Source of the DNA: Scalesia atractyloides
Lineage: Eukaryota; Streptophyta; Magnoliopsida; Asterales; Asteraceae
NCBI GenBank assembly: GCA_947069175.1
Contig: CAMTDV010000017.1
Span: forward strand, 53,391,137-53,455,136
Direction: 5' to 3'
Length of the DNA stretch: 64,000 nt
Shown here: piece by piece, positions 55,875-64,000 of the stretch
Layout: the number at the start of each line of letters is the position of its first letter
How positions within the stretch are numbered: the stretch's first letter is position 1
Translations under genes and position numbers: made by a program
Notes under the pieces: generated by a model
Seen by the model: the letters and a program-made list of their open reading frames with translations, nothing else
Told to the model about the DNA's origin: nothing
The model's database searches: none

Positions 55875-56470
55875 ACACACAGTCCAGCGGTGGATTGTGT
55901 GCACATTAAACACACTTACGTCTCGAGTTCGAATCTTGTTCCGCGCACCTTCGCCCTAATAAAAATGTTCTTTTTTTCTTACTGAACCGGATTCATTTCA
56001 TATAGTTGTTAAGTTTAATAAAAACCAGAATAATAACCAAGATAGACACACAGTCCAGCGGTGGACTGTGTGAATGTTTAAACACACGTCACGAGTTCGA
56101 ATCCGGACTACCGCACCGGTCCGGACAATTATCCAACTTTTTAAATAAGGCAGAACTGAAATTATTTAATTGTATATAAGTATAATAAAAATGAGATTAT
56201 ATAACAAGTTAAACACACAGTCCAGCGGTGGACTGTGTGTTAACCTAAACCACAGGTCCCGGGTTCGAGACCTGTGGAGCGCACCGAGTCGATAGATTTA
56301 AATCGTTTTTAAAAAATAAAGGATTTTCTGTTTAATCTAATTAGTATATAAATATAATTAAAAACAGAAATATTTCGGGTTAGACACGTAGCTCAGTTGG
56401 TAGAGCTGCGTGCACGCGTACGGGAGGTCTCGGGTTCGAGCCTCACCCAGCGCATGCAAACACACATACG
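55875..56470 (+). repeat. Four ~170-bp tandem units with tRNA-like heads in LTR C
   Basis: Units are anchored at 55881, 56052, 56219 and 56390 (spacing 171, 167, 171). The first three heads have a hairpin with arms CACAGTCC and GGACTGTG around AGCGGT; the fourth has AGCTCAGTTGGTAGAGCT, a canonical tRNA D-arm sequence. Each then has a GTTCGA B-box, in unit three within the 8-bp stem CACAGGTC/GACCTGTG, and ends in GCGCA(C). AT-rich tails complete each unit. Two units (49377, 49547) remain in the 5' LTR. Confidence 0.8.
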
Positions 56471-57534
56471 AACCGGTCAACAGTCAAAGTCAATGGTCAA
56501 CGGTCAACGGTAAAAAAAGTCAACATTTTTATTATTTTTATTTATTTATTTTAATTAAAAATCAATTAAAAATACTTAAAAATAACATTTTTAAGGTTAG
56601 AAAATAGCCTTAAACTCACAAAAATACACCCAACAATCCTACTAAAATGGATTAATAAAACCCGTTTACTTACCGAACCATTATGCCATTATCTAGGTTA
56701 GTTTCACTCGTGGTTAAAACCAACTTCGCGTGCATTCAACATTATCAACCGACGCACCCAAGGTGAGTGAATCTTACAACTCCCCTTTTTAATTACACGT
56801 TTTGGGGTGTGTCATGTGTCATAAAATTAACTCGTTTATTTAAACTTGTGCCATACCATATTGTGATCTAAACTTAGATTGTATACATTGCTTGTAGTTA
56901 TGTATTTCATTTTGTCTATTTATATGCAATTCATTCATTAGGCCCATCAGTTCCTCGTGTGAGACGAGTTGAGCAACACGTGCCTTAAAACAAATCCATT
57001 ATTGTTCGTGTGTGTATTATTGAGTTTATATTGTTTGTAGTTATGTATTTCATATTGTCAAGTTTATGCAATTCATTCATTAGGCTCACCAGTTCCTCGT
57101 GAGAGACGAGTTGAGCAACGCGTGCCTCTAAACGATCCATTATTGTTCATGTGTGTATTGTTTAATATTAAATTGATTGGTGAATAAGTTTACATCTATT
57201 TTTACTCATGTGTGGTTATGCACTTTATTTTATAATCAATTAAATAAACTTGTTCAAATGTTTTCCATAGGATTCACTCGCCAACTTTTTGTTGATCCAA
57301 AAACCCTTTTTACACATGATACAGGTGAACAGGATGAAGCAAGGAAAACATAGGAAATGCCTTAGAAGAAAACAATTAAGCCTAGATTGATATTTAGGAC
57401 ATGATGTAATATTGATTGTAATTTTCCATTAAAGTGTATTAATGAATATGAAACGTTAAAATAAATGTCATGAGCTTTGATGATAACCCAATCATGCCTC
57501 GATCACCTTTTCCGCTGCGGGTCGGGGTGTGACA

Positions 57535-59299
57535 TGCCATTCAATACAACATTCTCGTCTTCTAACACTTTACTTTTCTCTTCCAATACTTTGACTCTGC
57601 CTTCTACTTCAGCAATCATTGACTCATTGAACATGTCGGAAAAAGTATCATAGCTATCCCTTCAGTGAACTTTTCAGGCGGAAGAGGAATTATGCCAAAA
57701 GCATCATGAAAACCTCTTTCAGAAGATTGACTTTGTGGTGTAGCATGTTGTTGTGGTGGAATGGGATGAGTAGTTGGTTGTGGTAGATGATGGAATTGGT
57801 TATGAAGTTGGTTTTGATGATGGTGGAATAGGTGGAATAACAGTCTCTATTGTCGATGTGACAATAGGTTCAGTTGTGGTGAAATTAGGATTGAAGGGGA
57901 TGTATGTATTGGTGATGATGGTGGTTTTTCATCTTCAGTGGCTTTCTTTGTTTTAGAAGCTTTCTTCCTCAAATACTTTCTCTTGGCCTTCACAGTTGTA
58001 GACCTGGTGAATTTCTTTGTTGAGACAGTTTTGCTTTTCACTCTTCGAACTTTCTTTAATGGTCTCTCTTCTTCTGATTCATGTTCCGAAGGCATATAAG
58101 GTTGATCTTCACCATCCTTTCTTATAGCTTCCAATTCAGCTTGAAACCGTTTCTCTCTTACATCTATTGAATCTTCAGACTCTGCATCACCAGTTGTTTG
58201 TTTCTCTGTCTCAGAAGTAGCAGAGATAACTTCATCATCACTATCATTCTTCTCAGCTTCAACAGTCTTTTCTACATTTTGATCAACGTTTCCTTCAGAT
58301 GCTTCTATGTTTACTTCAGTTTGAACATTCTGCTCAGGCTGATCCTCTGTTTCATCTATTAAGATAGTTCTTGCAGCTTTCTTTTCAGTAGGACGCATTC
58401 GCTTTTTCCCAGTCTCTACTTTTTCAAACTAGAAACATCTTTTAGCTATAAAACCTTTCAAACATTCCACCTCATCCTTTTCATCACCACTTGATGCTTT
58501 ACGCCACTTTCCTGGTTCAGGTGCAACATAATCTTTGCCCTTAATCGCTCCAAAAATTTGTTTTGGAATTGGTTCTGTTTCTTGTCTCAAGTATTGATCC
58601 AATCATTGTAGTGTTTCATCATCCATGTTTTCCACCTTGAGAATATCATTTTTTTTTCCTTCTCCAGGTTTCTTAAATTTATCATCCAATAACATTTGCA
58701 TGAACCTTGGATACTGAAAAACTTATCTGACCCCAAATTCTTCATCATATGCTCGGAAATAACTCTTGAAAAGTTGTAAGGTAACCGCACTAATGCGGCC
58801 ACCATGCACATCTGATAGTCAAGAATATCGTCGAAACCACCCTTGCAATGACTTAGAGCATGCACAACTGAATGAACCAAGAACTTGTAAGGAAGACCCA
58901 ATCCACCTTTCTACCAAGTAGTAGCATTTACATATCCTCTATAACCCATCTGTAAAAACACCCTTTGACCATATACTCTGGATACTTGGTCGGATCTTTC
59001 TCATTATCTTTAAACTCCAGAACTCAACAAATATCAGCTTCATTTATCTTCACATCAAAGTCTTTGTTCTCAATTCTGACAACAGATTGAATACACTTTT
59101 CATTTTCAATATACTTCGCAGATTTCCAAAAATAATCAACATGTGATTTGTATGGTCTATGAATGTGCGTCAAAGCCTTCGTCACCCTAATTCGTCCCAT
59201 AAAGTCTAACACTTCACCAAACGGCTTCAGCAGAGGATGTTTTTCTTTATCCAACAAGCAACAAATGTTGTGAATCGACGACGAATCGGATTTCTTTTC
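57535..59299 (-). pseudogene. Element E downstream ORF, N-terminal half (exon 2)
   Basis: The minus strand from 59299 reads EKKSDSSSIHNICCLLDKE, then HPLLKPFGEVLDFMGRIRV and HIHRPYKSHVDYFWKSAKY; then GLPYKFLVHSVVHALSHCKGGFDDILDYQM; then a long acidic/basic low-complexity region with EAEKNDSDDEV, RPLKKVRRVKSKT and KRKYLRKKASKTKK that looks like a nuclear-type charged segment; and a coiled-coil-like IAEVEGRVKVLEEKSKVLEDE up to the junction with element C. Several stops and frame changes occur (about 58920, 58585, 58430). No ATG lies at the start of the open frame, consistent with a spliced upstream exon. Function unknown. Confidence 0.6.
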
Positions 59300-59682
59300 C
59301 TGCACACAAATTGATTCAACACTTAGAAAAGTTTTCCAAATTACAAGTCCAGTTCATATGAATTAAACATTATCAATTTAGGATCCAGTTCGTACGAGTT
59401 GATTATCGACATTTAACAGATCTTTTGCACACTTCGTACGAATTAAGACAACTGAATATGTTTATTTTGTTTGCACTTCGTACGAAGTGTTTATCGTCCC
59501 AAGCAAAAAACCTGCAACTTGTACTAAGATCATATTCATTCAAATTGATAATCACAACTTGGTTTATACATGCAGATCTACAAAGTTCTATGTTCAATTT
59601 TAGATTTTATCCATTCAAACGATTAGATTTAACATTTTATATTCAATTCGTTCAAAAACAACTCCTAATGATGGTTTATTAC
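59300..59682 (-). other. Predicted phase-0 intron of element E downstream gene
   Basis: On the minus strand, ATG at 59691-59689 is followed by GGA AAG and a donor GTAATA (GT at 59682-59681). The acceptor TTTGTGTGCAG/G ends at 59300. Joining them gives M-G-K followed in frame by E-K-K-S. Length 383 nt, AT-rich. Predicted from sequence only. Confidence 0.5.
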
Positions 59683-59688
59683 CTTTCC

Positions 59689-59915
59689 CATTGTAATAGG
59701 TGTGCTAATCACCTATAACAATCTCAGATATAGTCTCAAATCGCTTTGATCTTGAAAAATTCAAATCATACACACAGACTCTCTCAATACTCAAACAAAA
59801 CTCAACTCGTACGAGTTGTAACATATATATAACCTCTTGTCACTTCGTACGAATTGAATATTCAGTTCGTACGAATTGAACATTGCAAAACTTTTGGCAG
59901 TTCGTACGGATTGAT
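59689..59915 (-). promoter_or_regulatory. Putative internal promoter of element E
   Basis: The minus strand has TATATATA at about 59822-59830, with CTTCGTACGAA-type palindromes upstream (about 59842-59852, 59866-59876 and 59900-59908) and CTCGTACGAG downstream (about 59807-59816). The ATG at 59691 is about 130 nt downstream. The arrangement imitates the U3 of the E LTR. Confidence 0.5.
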
Positions 59916-61212
59916 CCTTTTTTAGTTTAATTCAAGTAATTTTTAACCAATTTCTCAGTTTTATCAATCTACTCAGTTGACCAAGTCCAAGTTAATGACC
60001 CTGGTTAACCGATTTGTCTACCAAGTCCAAATTAATGACCTTGGTTGGACACCTTATGAACAATCTGACATCTTTAATAATGTGAAGTTTCAAATTAATG
60101 AACTTTAGATCTTTTCAAAACAATTTCCTCATTACAGATTAGCTCCCAACCCGTTATCTTCTAGATTTCTCAGCATTCAGCATCATTTGGATTTTGAAGG
60201 TCCGTTTTCCATCATCGGTTGTCAAAAATAAGATAGAAACAAAATCTTTTTGAATTTTCAAAAAAATTATGCTAAAACACTCCTAAAATCTTTTTGGGTT
60301 TTTATCTGAAATGGAAATGAACTATGTACAAACATATTTACAGACATATTTTTGTGAGTTCGTGTTCGAGAATCATATTAGTTATCTGAGACATATACCA
60401 GTACCGTTGACCTTTTTTAGACTCTAAGTTTTTAAACGAATTTACCTAGATTGTCAGTATAATTGTCCACTATACTTCAACGCATTCCTCAATTGTTCCA
60501 AGATACATTAAGTAACATTAAGAAACTAGACTTAATTGTGTTTCCCACCTCAGAGTATACTCCTGTATCAAGATACCCTAGATTTCATCTTACAGGTGAG
60601 TATGGCTTACCTAATATCTGCATTTAGGTTATGCGAGACAAAGAAATGAAGGTTCGACTTAAGGTAGTGTTCCAATATGGAATCTTTTGTACTGCAATTG
60701 TTGATCTTACGATACTTACAATATGCTCCAATTTTGGGGTTCATGCAAAAGTATTATACAAGTTCTAGGTCATTGCCTATCGATTATCTATAAAGACCTA
60801 GTATCTCAGAATCAGGCAATCTCTCAAACGAAATTTCGGAGTACTAAGTCCATATATCCAAGAGATGTTAATCCATAAGAAGTTCTAAATTTAGGTTTAT
60901 ATCTGGAAACAATTTACTAAACGTGCAAAGACTACTGACATATCCAAAGTAAGACTTGATTAAATCTTTTAAGCCTTACAACTCTTTAGCATATTGTGAT
61001 AGCTCACTGATGTACTATCATTTTCTCTTTTACACAAAAAACTCTTTTTGTTTTTTTATGTTTTTGTACATTCTTTGATTTTTTATGTTTTTGTATTTTC
61101 TACACCATTTCTCCTCCTAAAATCAAAAACATATTTTTTTTTATTTTTGGTTTTATAAAGAAAGAATTTCTAACTATAAAAAATGTGACAAACCAATGAG
61201 AATCATAAGAAC
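59916..61212 (-). other. Element E spacer between pol and downstream unit
   Basis: No coding on either strand. CCAAGTCCAA(A/G)TTAATGACC occurs twice (59978 and 60020 regions). The stretch 61030-61150 is T-rich with repeated TTTTTATGTTTTTGTA phrases. Confidence 0.6.
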
Positions 61213-61902
61213 TCATCGTCCATATTCAACCTCATTATCCCCTTCTGACGAAAGATTTTTCATACCATTTAATCTCATTAAGTATTTAAACCTTGTTAGT
61301 GCAAATGGTGTGGTATAAAAATCAGCCTTTTGTTCATCAGTGTGGATTTTTTCTATTCGTATCAACCTTTTTTCGTAACAATCACGAATAAAGTGATATC
61401 GAATTTCGATATGTTTAGTTTTTGAGTGTTGAACTGGATTTTTAGTTATGTCAATTGCTGCCTTATTGTCTACATATAAAGGACTGTCAAGAAACTGCAA
61501 TCCAAAGTCTCTCATCTGTTGTTGAATCCACAATAACTGTGAACAACAACTGGAAGCTGAAAATATATCAGCCTCACAAGTCAAGAGAGCGACCGTGGTT
61601 TGCTTCTTGCACTGCCATGTTACTAATCGTGTTTTGAAGAACTGGCAACCGACCGTTGTAGACTTTGCATTAAGTTTGTCGCAACCGAAATCAAAATCAG
61701 CATATCATGTGAGATCAAAATTGTTGTTCTTTGGATATCACAAGCCGGTGCTAGGGCAACCCTTCAAATATCTGAATATTCTTTTCACGATCATCAAATG
61801 TGATACTCGAGGATAAGACTGATAATGGGCGTACAGGCATGTAGGATACATGATGTCAGGACGGGAAGCTGTCAGGTACATCAAAGATCCTATCATTGAC
61901 TG
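61213..61902 (-). pseudogene. Element E RT end and RNase H
   Basis: The minus strand reads SMIGSLMYLTASRPDIMY (end of RT) just below 61902, then STTVGCQFFKTRLVTWQCKKQ and, in the open part 61584-61213, SSCCSQLLWIQQQMRDFG, YVDNKAAIDITKNPVQHSKTKHI, YHFIRDCYEK and HTDEQKAD, the copia RNase H with its conserved D-N-K-A-A and SKTKHIE segments. The FTKA block near the end has become FYTTPFA. Frameshifts occur near 61590 and within 61700-61900. Confidence 0.82.
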
Positions 61903-63315
61903 CTATAAAGTCTCATCAACTATGACTCCATGTTCATCTGGGCAAATTCCATGATTGATCGCCAATGGTGTTGAAAGCGGTTTAGTGATGGTCATATCAA
62001 ACTTCTGCAAAATGTCATGAACATATTTAGTTTGATGAATAAAAATACCATCAGACAGTTGATCAACCTGTAATCCTAAGAAGAATTTCATTTCTCCCAT
62101 TGAACTCATTTCGAACATCTTCTTCATAATTTCTTCAAACTCTTTGCATAGTTCATTGTTAGTAGAACCAAAAATGATGTCATCCACATAGATTTGTACT
62201 ATCAGTAAATGACTACCAGCTACTCATGTGAAGAGCGTGCTATCCACTGTTCCTCTTGTAAAGCCATTTTCTAACAGGCGCTGAGACAAAGTCTCATAGC
62301 AGGCTCTCGGGTCCTGATGCGACCCATAAAGAGATTTATCAAGTAGATAAACCTTGTCCTTGTTTAGTGGATTGACAAACACCGGTGGTTTTCCGACATA
62401 CACTAGCTCCTTCACCTTTCCGTAGAGAAAAGCTGATTTGACATCTAGCCGGTACACCTTGAAGCCTTTCCATGAAATAAAGGTCAGGAATATGCGGATG
62501 GCTTCCAGTCTTGCAACTGAAGCATAGAATTTAGTGTAATCAATTCCTTCTTGTTGATGAAATCCTTTGACAACGACCCAAGCTTTGTTCTGAACAATCA
62601 CTCCTCGATCGTCACGCTTACACTTGAAGACCCATTTAGTATCTATGGTTTTTTTATTTCCCGGAGGATCCACAAGTTTCCAAACTCCTAATTTCTCAAA
62701 TTGCTGCAGCTCATCCTGCATAGCAATGACCCAACTTTCATCAGCTACTGCGTCTTTTACAGTTTTTGGTTCGATCTGCGAGATAAAACTGCGATATGAG
62801 CAATATTCTTGAGCAAAAGCTACTCTAGTATAGAAACAACTAAGAGCCTTGTTAATTTGATTTCTCGTTTTAACTCCTGCACGCAGTTTGCCAATAATGT
62901 TATCAGAGGGATGATAAGATAGATTCCTAGGCATCACTTTATTAGAAACCACCACTTCATTCTCCAGATTAGTGATGTTTTGTTCAGTCACTGAGTCAGC
63001 AACAATATTGCTTGTAGATGCTTCATTTTGAGTACTAGGACCTGCAGATTGATTTAACAAATTCGTTATCTGCTCAGATTCATCATCAGAACTAGATTCA
63101 TCATCTTGATCATAAGTCGGTGTATCTTCAGAATCAGCATCATTAGTTTGAGAAGAATTGGGCTCTGTTGAATTTATTACTGGTTCAACAACTTGTTTGT
63201 CTTGCAAATTGCTTGGACCCTCTCCAGAATCATGTGTTCCAATAGATGGTTGAGTTACCACTATCGGCCTTGGAACTTGTTCTTGATTTACAGCTTGATG
63301 TAAATGATACAACAA
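61903..63315 (-). pseudogene. Element E reverse transcriptase with Asp/Ser-rich linker
   Basis: A frame of 363 codons (63315-62224) begins with a Ser/Asp/Glu-rich linker, then LSYHPSDNIIGKLRAGVKTRNQ, the RT start AVADESWVIAMQDELQQFE, DTKWVFKCKRDDRG, KVYRLDVKSAFLYGKV and KSLYGSHQDPRACYETL (copia normally LKQAPRAWY). After a frame change near 62225 the catalytic YVDDIIFGS and MGEMKFFLGLQVDQ follow (62187-61903). DVKSAFL and YVDD are intact; WVVVKGFHQQ and KFYASVARLE show substitutions at conserved Ala/Thr/Phe positions. Confidence 0.86.
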
Positions 63316-63360
63316 TGCAAGTTCTTCTTCATTTTCCTCCTATGGTAGGTCAAAAGAATT

Positions 63361-64000
63361 CTACAGACTTTCATAATTGAACATCCAAGAATCACCTGCC
63401 TTCTGAGTTGGCATTGTATACCTTCGACACACAACATGTTGAGCTAAAATCACTTGATTCAAACTTGGTAAGAATACACGTCGAAGTGGACTAGCATAAC
63501 CAACGAAGAAACCTTCTAATGATCTCGCACTAAATTTTCCATCAGGATCAATAACCGTGCAAGGAGATCCAAAAGGTTCAAGAAATTCCAAGTCCGGCTT
63601 CCATTGATTAAGAAGTTCAAACATGTCAGTTTATGAGGCTTAACAGTTAACACCCTATTTAACGTGTAACATGCAGACACAACAGCCTCACTCAAGAAAC
63701 CTACAGGTAACTTCGAATCAGCAAGCATTGTTCTTGCAGTTTCAATAAGTGTGCGATTCTTATGTTCAGCTACTCCATTTTGTTGAGGAGTATGAGGGCG
63801 CTGAATTCGTAAAGAATGCCTTTATCATTGAAAAATTCGAGCATGCGGTTGTTCTTAAATTTTGTATCATTATCACTTCTGATTCTTCGGATTGGCAAAT
63901 GATACAAATTTTCAAGCTTTCGAAAAAAGTATCATCAGATTCTGAAATGTTTCATCCTTACTCTCCTGAAAGAATACCCATGAGAACCTTGAATAATCAT
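63361..64000 (-). pseudogene. Element E integrase, partial
   Basis: The minus strand from the right edge reads FSWV/GYSF, RRIRSDN(D)TKFKNNR, a degenerate TPQQNGV region and KNRTLIETARTMLADSKLPVGFLSEAV, then SACYTLNRVL, LEFLEPFGSPCTVID and RSLEGFFVGYA. These are the second half of the copia integrase core and the post-core blocks. The glycine of S-D-N-G-T-E-F is replaced (D). Frame changes lie near 63630 and 63790. The N-terminal zinc region is outside the window. Confidence 0.85.

Larger units (their letters stand above)
49364..57534 (+). mobile_element. Element C: gag-only Ty3/gypsy element with hairpin arrays
   Basis: Truncated 5' LTR (49364-50694), primer site, leader, gag without protease or pol (51478-52863), an array of six and five hairpin modules (52890-54580), a 3' hairpin and polypurine tract, and a full 3' LTR (54890-57534). 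The compared 1.33 kb of LTR differs at about ten positions by eye, so insertion is recent. With no protease, RT or integrase, it would depend on a partner element. It lies in the downstream ORF of element E. The 5' LTR is cut at the boundary of a ~170-bp repeat unit and no TSD is found. Confidence 0.85.
54890..57534 (+). repeat. Element C 3' LTR
   Basis: 2645 bp from TGTAACATCC to GGGTGTGACA. It carries an inverted tRNA-like segment (55088-55158), a TATA box (55416-55425), four tRNA-like tandem units (55875-56470), a donor-like AAGGTGAGT (56761) and an acceptor-like ACAG/G (57324). Confidence 0.9.
47386..64000 (-). mobile_element. Element E: copia element with downstream gene unit, split by element C
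   Basis: On the minus strand: pol (integrase, RT, RNase H; 64000-61213, running off the right edge), a 1.3-kb spacer, a promoter-like region, a long non-pol ORF (59299-57535 and 49363-47790), polypurine tract and 3' LTR (47386-47772). A gag-only gypsy (element C, 49364-57534) splits the ORF. That pol and the downstream ORF belong to one element is inferred from common strand and order, the same order being seen in G, and from the LTR plus tract placed exactly after the ORF. Confidence 0.65.

Overview
This is plant nuclear DNA made almost entirely of LTR retrotransposons nested inside one another. There is no convincing single-copy host gene, no rRNA and no credible functional tRNA gene. Ty1/copia and Ty3/gypsy polyproteins, initiator-Met tRNA primer sites (TGGTATCAGAGC), plant-type TATA boxes and AT-rich spacers all indicate a flowering plant. 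The long hypothetical ORFs linked to the copia pol genes resemble, from memory, proteins abundant in Asteraceae genomes such as lettuce, sunflower or Tanacetum. That assignment is inference. Nearly every coding region carries stops or frameshifts.

Layout. (1) 1-6878: a minus-strand copia element (copia-1) running off the left edge; its 5' LTR is 6252-6878. It sits in an internally deleted Athila-like gypsy (6879-10475, minus), which interrupts an inverted gypsy LTR of family A (10476-12806, minus), which lies against a copia Gag/protease relic (12807-13690). (2) 14060-21510: plus-strand copia remnant G (RNase H plus a long downstream ORF), split by a short LTR-bounded minus-strand unit F (about 17220-20819). 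F is itself split by a foldback DNA transposon (18550-19781) with an 8-bp target duplication. (3) 21512-39813: gypsy element A (plus), with an inverted LTR fragment fused to its gag, split in the integrase by a structurally complete gypsy element B (24838-35910, plus; TSD AGTTT). (4) 39814-47385: an old LTR relic, AT-rich DNA, a SINE-like sequence and tandem repeats. (5) 47386-64000: a minus-strand copia element E, pol at the right edge and a downstream non-pol gene unit, split by a gag-only gypsy element C (49364-57534, plus).

How the parts work together. A and B carry Gag, protease, RT, RNase H, integrase and a chromodomain-like tail, all decayed; A has lost most of its protease. C keeps only Gag and would need proteins from a related element. 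The downstream gene units of G and E lie behind their own TATA boxes, and the E unit has a well-formed predicted phase-0 intron.

The least expected signal is structural. Each gypsy family carries its own reiterated hairpin module, and several hold complementarity while the stem sequence changes. The clearest is a 35-nt loop shared by the LTR of A and six copies in the body of C on unrelated but self-complementary stems. The gypsy LTRs also share a branch-point-like motif, a pyrimidine-rich or AT-rich stretch and CAG/G near their 3' ends, which suggests a leader intron inside the LTR. All counts and alignments were made by eye.
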